47,546 nt of DNA from CAVQGF01 sp045807945. GTDB lineage: Bacteria; Acidobacteriota; Terriglobia; Terriglobales; Acidobacteriaceae. The notes under the pieces are model-generated. The model ran no database searches. It saw nothing but the letters and a program-made list of their open reading frames with translations, and was not told the origin of the DNA. The translations under genes were made by a program, and so were the position numbers. The first letter of the stretch is position 1; each line of letters starts with the position of its first letter. The stretch is taken from NCBI GenBank assembly GCA_045807945.1, contig JBJMGI010000033.1:1-47546 (forward strand), read 5' to 3'. Positions 25,199-33,592 of the stretch are shown piece after piece.

Positions 25199-26911
25199 TT
25201 ATTGGACGATGAATTTAGCCGTCGGGGCAATCGTCTGTTTCGAAATATTATCGCTTATCTTGATAGTTAGCTCGTAAGTACCTGCTGGAATGTCCTTTAT
25301 TGGCAGACGCTTCTGTAGGGTAGCCTGGTCCCCCGAGTTCACGTTCTGAGTCTCGTGGACGATTGCCTTCTTATCGGCGGTATTCACGATGTCGTACTGC
25401 ACGACCGCCGAGGATTTATGGCTCTGCTCGTCGATGCCCAGGTTGTAGACCTGCATCCAGAAGTTCACGAACTGCTGCGTCTTCTTAAAGGTCGCCGGCG
25501 AACCATCAGCCGGCTCGACACGCGGACGCACTTTGGTAGTTCCGAGGACGAAGTTCCCTGCTCCCACATTCTTCGTCGGAACGGCTTCGAGCTGATCGGC
25601 CAGGATGAGCGTGGAGGAGGCGAGCTTGTCGTCGCTGAAATCCGGCACGATCATACCTTTGCTCCAATCGCCCACTCGATCGCCGTTCACGTCTTTCACA
25701 ACAACGTCCATACGATACCGGCCTGGGCGAAGCGGGAGAGCCTTCCAGTAGAGCGACTGATTCTCAACCGTCTGCGACAGCAGCTCAGCGGGTACGTCTT
25801 GCGCGACGGTATCTTCAAATGTCTGCACGATGCGGCCCGTCAAAGTCGTGACGCGGCCGAAGATGTTGACCACTCCGTGCTGCACACCATCTTTGTTGAC
25901 GAAGGTGATATCGCGGTTCTTCACTTGAATGGTTACAGGTACCAGAACTGTGTCCGATGTGACCTTCACAAGATCGGTGCGGACCTCGAACGGCATGAGG
26001 TTGATGCGGATCTTGTGGGTCACGACTTCTTCGAGGTCCTTGAACTTGACTGGTGGCGCCTTCGACCATTTCGCGTACTGCTCGATACGATCAAACTGCT
26101 TAGAGGTCAGATCTTTGTTGAAGGGGCCGGCACCAAGGCGCTCTATTCCGCCGTTCGTAAAACGGTTCGCCTTGTTGGCGAGGCCCATCTGCTCGTACAT
26201 GGTGAGGCCGCCGTTAGGCGTGTAGAGCAAAGCGTCTTTCTTGGAGCGATCAATGGTGAGTTCGTAGAGGCCGCACTGGCAGTCGTCCACGAATTCCAGG
26301 TTCACTTCCTGGCCGAGCTCTTCGATGTAGCGGTAGCGCCACATCTCGAAGGGGAAAGTAGAAGTGTTTCCACCACCTTCTTCCATCGGGCGCTCGTATG
26401 AGCCGCCACCGGCGTGCGACTCGATCTCGTCGGGCGGTCCGAAGACAACGTAGGTGCGTCCGCGATCGGTTTTCCATCCCGGAATGCCGGCGGCAAAATG
26501 TTCGTTGGCGTAGGCGATGCGACGATAGTGCTCTTCCTTGAATTCGTTCTCTAAAGTGTCGGGCGTGGGATCGCGGCGAAGCCAGAACTGCTCCACGAAG
26601 TTGTCGCGCTCTTCGTCGTTCGAGAGCTGCTTGAAGGCGTTGCGCTCTTCATCGGTGATGATCCAGCGCACGTCCTCATCAAGCCACTTCTTGTAGGTCT
26701 TGCCCAACTCGGTCTTGAGCGCCTTATCGTTGCGTTTCTTCTGTTCTTCCGTGATCGGGCGCTTTAAAGGATCCGCATCTTGCGGCTTTGCGGGAGCAGC
26801 TTTCGGCGTATCTGCGGGCTTGGCCTGGTCTTGCGCGAAGGCCGGCAGCCAAAGCAGTACGGAAGCGACAAATACGGATAAAAAGACCAGGTTTCTGTGC
26901 CGGTTCACCAT
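25199..26911 (-). CDS. GWxTD-domain secreted protein
   Basis: A 570-residue protein with a signal peptide (NLVFLSVFVASVLLWLPAFA) and a Pro/Ala/Lys-rich linker. The defining GWKTD motif is at residues 145-149, followed by RGRTYVVFGPPDEIE. The remainder (about 200-570) looks like several beta-sandwich units, the last ending GTYELTIKISDNIS. GWxTD proteins are common in Acidobacteria and Bacteroidota; their function is unknown. The ATG at 26911 is preferred; a GAGGAG lies 13 bases upstream, inside a 15-base sequence also found before ftsI. It diverges from the MacA-like adaptor gene. Confidence 0.85.
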   Translation of the reverse strand: MVNRHRNLVFLSVFVASVLLWLPAFAQDQAKPADTPKAAPAKPQDADPLKRPITEEQKKRNDKALKTELGKTYKKWLDEDVRWIITDEERNAFKQLSNDEERDNFVEQFWLRRDPTPDTLENEFKEEHYRRIAYANEHFAAGIPGWKTDRGRTYVVFGPPDEIESHAGGGSYERPMEEGGGNTSTFPFEMWRYRYIEELGQEVNLEFVDDCQCGLYELTIDRSKKDALLYTPNGGLTMYEQMGLANKANRFTNGGIERLGAGPFNKDLTSKQFDRIEQYAKWSKAPPVKFKDLEEVVTHKIRINLMPFEVRTDLVKVTSDTVLVPVTIQVKNRDITFVNKDGVQHGVVNIFGRVTTLTGRIVQTFEDTVAQDVPAELLSQTVENQSLYWKALPLRPGRYRMDVVVKDVNGDRVGDWSKGMIVPDFSDDKLASSTLILADQLEAVPTKNVGAGNFVLGTTKVRPRVEPADGSPATFKKTQQFVNFWMQVYNLGIDEQSHKSSAVVQYDIVNTADKKAIVHETQNVNSGDQATLQKRLPIKDIPAGTYELTIKISDNISKQTIAPTAKFIVQ

Positions 26912-27101
26912 GGGGAAGATACAGCTCCTCAGACGCACTTTGGGTGCTTAATTGTAGGTCGGGTAGCTGCTGGAAAGCAAGGAAGCTGGGCCGAAATTCG
27001 CCTTATATTCGTGGCCAGAATACCTGGTTTTTTATGGAACTCGCCGGAGAGGAAGCCCGTATCTACATACGTTGGCTGTCAAAAAAGTCAGCAACAAACG
27101 A

Positions 27102-27107
27102 TATAAT
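27102..27107 (+). promoter_or_regulatory. -10 box of the adaptor/ABC genes
   Basis: A consensus TATAAT lies 60 bases before the ATG of the adaptor gene, in the region between divergent genes. Possible -35 boxes (TGTCAA, 19-base spacing) are poor. Confidence 0.5.
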
Positions 27108-27167
27108 AGAGCTTCCCTCTTAAATCTTGCTCGCCTGCGGGGAAGTCGTGCGTCGAAGTGAACGGAA

Positions 27168-28502
27168 ATGACAGTGAAGAAGAAGATCCTCATCATCGCC
27201 GTGATCGCCCTGCTGGTGCTGGCCGTGGTCGGTTTCACCATCCACAAGAAGAATGAAGGCGTGGTGACCGTGCAGACGGGCAGGGTGACGCGCCAAAGCC
27301 TGACTTCCGTAGTTTCGGCGTCGGGCGAGATCCGACCTAAGAACTTTGTGAACGTTGGCGCGAACGCCTTCGGCAAGATCATCAAGCTCTACGTAAAAGA
27401 GGGGCAGCAGGTGAAGCAGGGCCAGATGCTGGCCCAGCTTGAGAACGTGCAGTCCGCCGCCGACGTTGCCGCGAACTCCGCAGGATTGACCGTCGCAAAG
27501 AGTGACGCGATTGCAATGGAGGCCGGTTACAAGAAGGCCCTCTCGGACAACGAACGCACTAAGCTGGAGTATCAGCGTGCCGAGGGATTGTTCAAGGCTG
27601 GGCTGATTCCTCAGCAGGACTACGACGCCAAGAAGGCGGCCTATGAAGGTGCTGCAGCCGCGCTGGCGCAGGCACAGGCGCAGCATGATTCCGCAAAGGT
27701 CCGCATCGACCAGCAGCAGGCTACGCTACGTCGCGCGTCTGACGTTTTGAGCAAGACCACCTACACCGCTCCGTTTGATGGAGTGGTCACGAACCTTCCT
27801 GTCCGCGAAGGCGAGACGGTAGTCATTGGAATACAGAATTCACCGGGCAGCACACTGATGACGATCGCCGATCTTTCGGTGATCACCGCCGAAGTGAAAG
27901 TAGACGAGACCGACATCGTCAACGTGAAGATCGGCCAACCTGCAGAGGTGACCATCGATGCAATGCCGGGACAGACATTCAAAGGCCACGTGAGCGAGAT
28001 CGGCGACAACGCGATGGTCCGTTCCACCGGCGTCGCAACGACGCAGACCACCTCGGGCAGTCAGGAAGCAAAAGACTTCAAGGTTGTGGTCACTGTGGAT
28101 AATCCGCCTGCGAATCTGCGGCCCGGGCTTTCGACCACTGCCAAGATCACTACAGCCACAACAACGGCCGATACACTTACGATTCCGATCCAGGCAGTGA
28201 CAGTCCGGCAAAAAGGCGACCTCAAGGAAAAGCCGAAAGACGAGAAACCCGACCCCATGGCCAAGCCCTCGCCGGAAGATAAAGAAGAGGTGCAGGGAGT
28301 GTTCGTGGTCCGCGGCAAGACGGCGCAGTTCATCCCGGTAAAGACCGGGGTTACCGGAACCACGGACATCGAGGTGAAAGACGGCCTCACATCGAACGAC
28401 GAGATCGTGACCGGCAGTTACAAGGTCCTGCGGACACTGAAGCCGGGGGCGAGCGTAAAGATCAACAACGAAGCGCCGAAAAAGGAAGAAGAAGAGAGCT
28501 AG
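27168..28502 (+). CDS. Periplasmic adaptor of an ABC efflux system (MacA/HlyD family)
   Basis: A 444-residue membrane-fusion protein. An N-terminal anchor helix (ILIIAVIALLVLAVVGFTI) is followed by the first half of the lipoyl domain (NAFGKIIKLYVKEGQQVKQGQMLAQLE). A helical hairpin of about 100 residues (AEGLFKAGLIPQQDYDAKKAAYEGA) precedes the second lipoyl half (APFDGVVTNLPVREGE). Beta-barrel and membrane-proximal domains follow. An unusual Lys/Glu/Pro-rich insert (KEKPKDEKPDPMAKPSPEDK) interrupts the last domain. Partners of this family link an inner-membrane transporter to an outer-membrane channel. An ABC ATPase gene follows 82 bases later. Confidence 0.9.
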   Translation: MTVKKKILIIAVIALLVLAVVGFTIHKKNEGVVTVQTGRVTRQSLTSVVSASGEIRPKNFVNVGANAFGKIIKLYVKEGQQVKQGQMLAQLENVQSAADVAANSAGLTVAKSDAIAMEAGYKKALSDNERTKLEYQRAEGLFKAGLIPQQDYDAKKAAYEGAAAALAQAQAQHDSAKVRIDQQQATLRRASDVLSKTTYTAPFDGVVTNLPVREGETVVIGIQNSPGSTLMTIADLSVITAEVKVDETDIVNVKIGQPAEVTIDAMPGQTFKGHVSEIGDNAMVRSTGVATTQTTSGSQEAKDFKVVVTVDNPPANLRPGLSTTAKITTATTTADTLTIPIQAVTVRQKGDLKEKPKDEKPDPMAKPSPEDKEEVQGVFVVRGKTAQFIPVKTGVTGTTDIEVKDGLTSNDEIVTGSYKVLRTLKPGASVKINNEAPKKEEEES

Positions 28503-28584
28503 TGGTCGAATGCGGCAGCTCGTCGCTTACTTCCGCCACGGAACTTCCGTCTAATGCATCGCGTATCATGAACAGAGCGTAACC

Positions 28585-29325
28585 ATGGCCACACAAGTCG
28601 CAGACATGTCCTCACAGGCGCTGCTGTCGCCCCCGGAAAATTCGGTCATCTTCACCCAGGATCTCTGGAAGACCTACGACATGGGCTCAGAGCAGGTGCA
28701 CGCGCTGCGCGGAGTGAGCATCAGCATCGATCGCGGCGAGTACGTAGCCATCATGGGGCCCTCAGGGTCGGGAAAATCCACTTTGATGAACCTGATCGGC
28801 TGCCTCGATTCTCCCAGCAAGGGGCGCTACTGGCTGAACCGGCAGGACGTCAGTGAGCTAGACGACGACGAGCTAGCTCGTATCCGCAACAAAGAGATCG
28901 GTTTCGTCTTCCAGACGTTCAATCTTTTGGCCCGCGCCACGGCTCTCCACAACGTGGAGCTGCCGCTCATCTACAACGGGACTCCGGCTGTGGAGCGCAT
29001 CGAGCGAGCAAAGAAGGCGCTCGCTGCCGTGGACCTGGAAGAACGCATGATGCACAAGCCGAACGAGCTTTCCGGCGGCCAAAGACAGCGTGTCGCAATC
29101 GCCCGTGCGCTGATCAACAATCCTTCCATCATCCTGGCCGACGAGCCGACCGGGAACCTCGACTCGAAAACCGGCGACGAGATCATGGCGCTTATGGATC
29201 GCCTGCACGCCGAGGGGAACACCATCATCGTCGTGACTCACGAGCACGACATCGCCGAATACGCGCACCGCGTGATCACTATCCGCGACGGTGTGGTTGG
29301 AAGCGACGAGCGCCGCAAGCACTGA
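28585..29325 (+). CDS. ABC transporter ATP-binding protein (MacB/LolD type)
   Basis: A 246-residue ATPase with all motifs intact: Walker A GPSGSGKST, Q-loop in FVFQTFNLL, signature LSGGQRQRVAIARAL, Walker B IILADEPTGNLD and the switch His in VTHEHD. The style (LDSKTGDEIMALMDRL, then THEHDIAEYAHRVITIRDG) is that of MacB, LolD and FtsE. It lies downstream of the MacA-like adaptor. No permease follows, so its membrane partner must be encoded elsewhere. The first 20 residues are a variable extension. Confidence 0.92.
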   Translation: MATQVADMSSQALLSPPENSVIFTQDLWKTYDMGSEQVHALRGVSISIDRGEYVAIMGPSGSGKSTLMNLIGCLDSPSKGRYWLNRQDVSELDDDELARIRNKEIGFVFQTFNLLARATALHNVELPLIYNGTPAVERIERAKKALAAVDLEERMMHKPNELSGGQRQRVAIARALINNPSIILADEPTGNLDSKTGDEIMALMDRLHAEGNTIIVVTHEHDIAEYAHRVITIRDGVVGSDERRKH

Positions 29326-29344
29326 TTCGACGGCACCCCCGAGC

Positions 29345-29350
29345 TATAAT
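29345..29350 (+). promoter_or_regulatory. -10 box just before the STAS gene
   Basis: A consensus TATAAT ends 8 bases before the ATG at 29359, with no ribosome site between. This would give a leaderless or almost leaderless transcript. The -35 is weak. Confidence 0.4.
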
Positions 29351-29358
29351 CCCCAACC

Positions 29359-29709
29359 ATGGACGACCGTTTGACCGTCGTGTCGCAGACCGATCCGACA
29401 GGAAAAGTGTCCACTCTCAAGCTCACCGGCCCGCTGCTCAGCACTAATGTCCAGCCTTTTAAAGCGAAGCTGCATGAGGTGACCACTCCGGGCCTGGTCA
29501 TCGATCTCTCCGAAGTGGACCACGTTGATTCAGTAGGAGTCGGCGCCCTAGTCCACGCCCAGATCACACGCAAGAAAAGCGGCAAGACGCTGGTGCTCGC
29601 CGCGGTCGGGGAGCGCGTGATGGCAGTGCTCAAGGGGACGCAGGTGGACCTGCTTTTCCGCTTCGCCGCTACACAGAGCGAAGCGCAAACGATCGCAGCG
29701 GGCGGGTAG
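29359..29709 (+). CDS. STAS-domain protein (anti-sigma-factor antagonist-like)
   Basis: A 116-residue single STAS domain. The core LVIDLSEVDHVDSVGVGALVHAQITRK carries the conserved Asp-Ser, where Ser is the usual phosphorylation site of SpoIIAA/RsbV proteins. Members bind or release an anti-sigma kinase, or sit in larger signalling complexes. No sigma factor or HATPase kinase is adjacent, so the partner is unknown. It follows the ABC ATPase gene by 33 bases and has its own candidate -10 box. It is convergent with the PBP gene and ends directly against it. Confidence 0.88.
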   Translation: MDDRLTVVSQTDPTGKVSTLKLTGPLLSTNVQPFKAKLHEVTTPGLVIDLSEVDHVDSVGVGALVHAQITRKKSGKTLVLAAVGERVMAVLKGTQVDLLFRFAATQSEAQTIAAGG

Positions 29710-30903
29710 CTATTGGTTTGCGCCGCTCTGGATGCCAGCCTTTGCGGGTGCCTTCGCGGCGAAGAAGCTGTTGTCGTAGAGATTGCGATAGATCTTGCCG
29801 GCTATCTCTGCGGCTTTAGGACCGAATGTCGGGCGCCCTCCGCGCAGGAAGACAGTCACAACAACTTTCCCGTGGTCCGTGTTCGCGAAGGATGAGAACC
29901 ATCCGAAGCGGGTACCGTCTTTCGAGCAGGTTCCCGTCTTCCCGAGCACATCCTCTTCGTTAAAGCTGTAGCGGACGCTTTTCGCCGTGCCGTATGTCGT
30001 CGCGCCGAGCATACCGTCAGAGATGTCCGGGATTAGTGGAGCGATGTTGAGCTGGCGCTTGATCCGCGGCTGGAAGCGCAGAATTTCGTCGGCAGTCGTG
30101 GGGTGCTGCAGGTAGTAGAGCGTCCCGCCATTTGCGATGGCAGCAGTGAGTGCGCCGAGTTGCATCGGAGTCATGGAGATGCTCTCGCCGTAGCTGCACA
30201 TCTTCCCTACGCCGCCATTCTTTGCGTTGGGTGCGATCCGCGGGAATTCGCCCAGATGTTCGCCCACGATGTTGTACCCCGCCATCTCACCCATGCCGTA
30301 CTGGTGCGCGTATTGGCTGACCTTCGCAAATCCGAGCCGACGTCCGACGCTTTCGAAATAAGGATTGTTAGAGTGCGCGATCGCGTCGGTGAGATTGATC
30401 TTGCTGTAGCGCCCAAGCTTTACTTGCGTGTCTTTCTGGATGATGCCTTCGCTCAATCCGGCGAGGGCTACCGCCAACTTGAAAGTTGAGCAGGGCTGGG
30501 CGCCTTCGGACAGAGCAAGCTTCTGGTTGACCATGGTGAGAATGCGTCCGGTGAGCGGATCGATCACGACAACGGTTCCGTTCATGTTGCCAAGCGCTTC
30601 AATAGCGGCAGCGCGCACTACCGGATCTTCGCCCGTAGTCACATCCCCGGCGGTGATGTCCTCAGCGAACGAGCTGGTATAGAACCGCTCGTAGTAGCGG
30701 CGATGATGCAGGCGTCCTTTTGCGCGGCGAGTTCTTGCCCGGCTGTGCCGCATCTTGCTGATCTTAGATTTCGTGCCGGCGTTCTCGGAGATTTTGGGTG
30801 TGGTCTTCGTCTTTTTCGCCGGCGAGATGGTGCTGGCAAACGCGGAAAAATTCCCGAGCGCGAGAAACAGTACGATGGCGGAAGCGATGGCGCGGAAGCT
30901 CAT
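29710..30903 (-). CDS. Penicillin-binding transpeptidase-domain protein
   Basis: A 397-residue exported protein. After the signal/anchor (IASAIVLFLALGNFSAFAS) comes a very basic linker (MRHSRARTRRAKGRLHHRR, about residues 51-69). A single transpeptidase domain follows, with S139-T-F-K142, S178-N-N180 and K322-T-G324 (GKTGT). It lacks the N-terminal pedestal of class B PBPs, so it resembles BlaR-sensor/class-D-like penicillin-binding domains. It may cross-link peptidoglycan or act as a DD-peptidase. The ATG at 30903 has a CAGGTG site. It lies 212 bases downstream of ftsZ, with its own candidate promoter. Confidence 0.82.
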   Translation of the reverse strand: MSFRAIASAIVLFLALGNFSAFASTISPAKKTKTTPKISENAGTKSKISKMRHSRARTRRAKGRLHHRRYYERFYTSSFAEDITAGDVTTGEDPVVRAAAIEALGNMNGTVVVIDPLTGRILTMVNQKLALSEGAQPCSTFKLAVALAGLSEGIIQKDTQVKLGRYSKINLTDAIAHSNNPYFESVGRRLGFAKVSQYAHQYGMGEMAGYNIVGEHLGEFPRIAPNAKNGGVGKMCSYGESISMTPMQLGALTAAIANGGTLYYLQHPTTADEILRFQPRIKRQLNIAPLIPDISDGMLGATTYGTAKSVRYSFNEEDVLGKTGTCSKDGTRFGWFSSFANTDHGKVVVTVFLRGGRPTFGPKAAEIAGKIYRNLYDNSFFAAKAPAKAGIQSGANQ

Positions 30904-30986
30904 TGTCACCTGGGTACTAATGCAGTCGCGCCGCGTTTGGGGTCGCGGGCGCAAGCTGGTTCTTCTCGGGGGGAAATCTGAGCCGA

Positions 30987-31015
30987 GTGTAGGTGAGTTC
31001 CTGCTGGTTTGCAAT
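30987..31015 (-). promoter_or_regulatory. Candidate promoter of the PBP gene
   Basis: On the reverse strand TTGCAA (31015-31010) and TACACT (30992-30987) are separated by 17 bases. They lie about 85 bases upstream of the PBP start codon and downstream of ftsZ. The match to consensus is moderate. Confidence 0.4.
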
Positions 31016-31087
31016 AGTGTAAACACCCGGTTATCAATGTCATAACGGCGTTGCAGGCACAAACACAAGCGCTGAACCAGAGTTGCT

Positions 31088-31111
31088 GGCGCGCAGCTAG
31101 TGCGGCGCGCC
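31088..31111 (-). terminator. Possible hairpin terminator after ftsZ
   Basis: A 7-bp all-GC stem (GGCGCGC with GCGCGCC) and a 10-base loop start 4 bases beyond the ftsZ stop codon. There is no T tract, so it may attenuate or protect the mRNA end rather than terminate it. Confidence 0.35.
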
Positions 31112-31115
31112 CGTT

Positions 31116-32348
31116 CTACTGCATCTCGCCCTTTTTGCGCAGAAACGCGGGGACGTCCAGGTCGTCTTGCGAGTAGTTCCCTTTTACGCTGCTCTTCACC
31201 GTTTCCAGCGTCGCAGTTTCGTGGCGGGTGACGGGCGCAGGTGCAGGCGGTGCGGCAGCCTGATACGTCGGATGTGGGCGCGGCGGAGTTGCGGGAACGA
31301 ATGCCGATGCGGTGCGCGTGTTGGCGATGGTGGCAGCAGTCCCCACGGCGGCGTGCGCTCGCTGCGGCATCGATTTGAATCCCGTGGCAATGACTGTGAT
31401 CTTCACTTCGTCCTTCATCTTCTCGTCGTGCACTGCGCCGAAGATGATGTTGGCGTCTTCGTGGGCGGCGCTCTGGATGATGGTGAGTGATTCGTTCACC
31501 TCGGCAAGTTTCACCGAGCTCGATCCTGTGACATTAATAAGGATGCCGCGAGCACCGTCGATCGCGCCGGCTTCGAGCAGAGGTGAAGCGATGGCTGCTT
31601 GCGCCGCCTCAACCGCGCGGCGCTCACCACGAGCAGTGGCGGTGCCCATGACCGCATAACCCATCCCCGCCATGATCGCCTTCACGTCGGCAAAGTCGCG
31701 GTTGATGATTCCCGGAATCGTGATGATGTCGGAGATGCCCTGCACGCCTTGTCGCAGAATATCGTCGGCGATGCGGAACGATTCGAAGAAGCCGGCGTTC
31801 TGCGCGACGGCGAGCAGACGCTCGTTCGGGATGGCGATCATCGTGTCCACCGATTCGAGCAGCTCGGCCAATCCTTTTTCCGCCTGCTGGAAACGGCGCT
31901 TGCCTTCAAACGGGAACGGCTTCGTAACGACCGCCACCGTGAGCGCGCCCATCTCACTGGCAAGCGAGGCGATGATCGGCGCCGCGCCCGTTCCGGTGCC
32001 GCCACCGAGTCCGGCGGTCACGAAGACCATGTCGGCGCCTTCGAGCGCCTCAATGATCTTGTCGGTATCTTCGAGCGCGGCTTTCTTGCCTACTTCAGGA
32101 TTGGCTCCCGCGCCCAGACCGTTCGTCAGCTTTACACCGAGCTGGATCTTCACCGGCGCCTGCGACATCTGCAGCGCCTGCAGGTCGGTGTTGGCGACGA
32201 CAAATTCCACGCCTTCAACGCGCGCACTGATCATGCGGTTGACGGCGTTGTTGCCGCCGCCCCCCACGCCGATCACCTTGATCTTGGCGTTGTTGCGCGG
32301 CTCTTCGTGATACTGGATGCGGACGTCGTTGTTGCCGTTCTCTGCCAT
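31116..32348 (-). CDS. ftsZ: Cell division protein FtsZ
   Basis: The 410-residue tubulin-like GTPase that forms the Z-ring. The tubulin signature GGGTGTGAAP is near residue 117, and the N-terminal GVGGGGNNAVNRM nucleotide-binding segment is intact. After the globular core (to about residue 330), a Pro/Ala-rich linker leads to the conserved C-terminal peptide DLDVPAFLRKK, which binds FtsA and other membrane tethers. The ATG has a GGGAG site. It is the last gene of the dcw run, 20 bases after ftsA. Confidence 0.98.
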   Translation of the reverse strand: MAENGNNDVRIQYHEEPRNNAKIKVIGVGGGGNNAVNRMISARVEGVEFVVANTDLQALQMSQAPVKIQLGVKLTNGLGAGANPEVGKKAALEDTDKIIEALEGADMVFVTAGLGGGTGTGAAPIIASLASEMGALTVAVVTKPFPFEGKRRFQQAEKGLAELLESVDTMIAIPNERLLAVAQNAGFFESFRIADDILRQGVQGISDIITIPGIINRDFADVKAIMAGMGYAVMGTATARGERRAVEAAQAAIASPLLEAGAIDGARGILINVTGSSSVKLAEVNESLTIIQSAAHEDANIIFGAVHDEKMKDEVKITVIATGFKSMPQRAHAAVGTAATIANTRTASAFVPATPPRPHPTYQAAAPPAPAPVTRHETATLETVKSSVKGNYSQDDLDVPAFLRKKGEMQ

Positions 32349-32368
32349 GATGTTCTCCCTTGATGCGG

Positions 32369-33592
32369 TTACATGCTTGCCTTGGCGAAAAATGAACGTA
32401 TCTTCGAGCTGAAACCTTCGTCTGCGTGACGATTGCGCGCGAGCCTGCCCCGATGCGCGTACAAGATCGTCCCGATCGCAACGGAATACTCGGGGCCGCT
32501 GATCTGTGCCGGCATCTTCGATATCGGACTCGGCAATCCCACGCGCGACGGCTTACGTAACGTTTGCTCCGCGATCTGCGGCATGTTAGCGAGCAGCGCG
32601 CCGCCGCCGGTGAGCACGCTCCCTGCGGCGCACAGTTCGAGCACACCACCTTGGCGAAGATTGTCGCGAACGTGCTCAAAGAGTTCTGTTGCGCGAGGCT
32701 CGAGTATCTCCGCAACAAAACGTTGCGACACGAGCTTGGAGGTGCGGTCGCCAACGGCGGGCACTTCGAGTTCATTACCTTCGGGAACAAGCGTCACCAC
32801 AGCGCTTCCGAAGCTGCGCTTCAGCTTTTCCGCCTCTGCCAGCGGTGTCCGCAGCCCGACGGCAACATCGTTCGTGAAATGGTCTCCACCGATCGGGACC
32901 ACGCCGCTATGCGCAACTGCTCCTTCAAAGAGCACGAGCAACTCAGTGGTGCCCGCGCCGATGTCGCACATCACAACGCCGAGCTCGCGCTCGTCGCTCT
33001 TGAGTACGCAATCGCCGGCGACAAGGCCTTCGTAGACCGTGTCAGTCACTTCCACTCCGGCGCGATTGGCAGCCGTCACTACCGACTGGGTCACAGTCGC
33101 TTGCGCGGTGATCATGTGCACCTGGGCCTCGAGCTTAGCTGCGAGCATGCCGTTGGGATCGCGGATGGCGCCCTGATCATCAAGAATGAATTCCTGCGGC
33201 AGCAGATGCATCACCTGTCGGTCGGGAGGAAGCGAGACACTGCGAGCTTTATCGAGCGCCTGGCGTACCTCTTCACGACCGATCTCGCGCGGCTTTGAGC
33301 CGAAAACCAATCCGCTACGGCTGGTGATGCCGCGGATATGAGTGCCGCCCACGGAAACAACCGCATGGTCAACCTGCACGCCCGCGGATTGCTCTGCCTG
33401 CTCGACCGCGCGCTGGATCGACGCTACTGCCTTATCAAGATCCACGATCACGCCCTTGCGGCTGCCGCGCGACTCGGCAACTCCGTGGCCGCGATAGCGC
33501 AGCCCAGCCTCAGTCGCTTCAGCGACGAGCGCGAAGGTCTTAGCGCTGCCGATATCCAGCGCGACCAGCAGATTTTGTTGGTCCTTGCTCAC
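32369..33592 (-). CDS. ftsA: Cell division protein FtsA
   Basis: A 407-residue actin-like ATPase that anchors FtsZ to the membrane and recruits later division proteins. The phosphate-1 motif ALDIGSAKTFALV is at the N-terminus. The GVVMCDIGAGTTELLVLF phosphate-2 motif lies mid-protein, and the adenosine loop GSVLTGGGALL near residue 335. The C-terminal end (FSSKIRSFFAKASM) is an amphipathic membrane-targeting helix. The start is a GTG that overlaps the ftsQ stop by 4 bases, so translation is coupled. Confidence 0.96.
   Translation of the reverse strand: MSKDQQNLLVALDIGSAKTFALVAEATEAGLRYRGHGVAESRGSRKGVIVDLDKAVASIQRAVEQAEQSAGVQVDHAVVSVGGTHIRGITSRSGLVFGSKPREIGREEVRQALDKARSVSLPPDRQVMHLLPQEFILDDQGAIRDPNGMLAAKLEAQVHMITAQATVTQSVVTAANRAGVEVTDTVYEGLVAGDCVLKSDERELGVVMCDIGAGTTELLVLFEGAVAHSGVVPIGGDHFTNDVAVGLRTPLAEAEKLKRSFGSAVVTLVPEGNELEVPAVGDRTSKLVSQRFVAEILEPRATELFEHVRDNLRQGGVLELCAAGSVLTGGGALLANMPQIAEQTLRKPSRVGLPSPISKMPAQISGPEYSVAIGTILYAHRGRLARNRHADEGFSSKIRSFFAKASM

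Noticed and set aside
25355..26401. Long open frame opposite the GWxTD gene
   Set aside because: The antisense frame stays open because of high GC at third codon positions; the other strand carries the GWKTD motif and a signal peptide.
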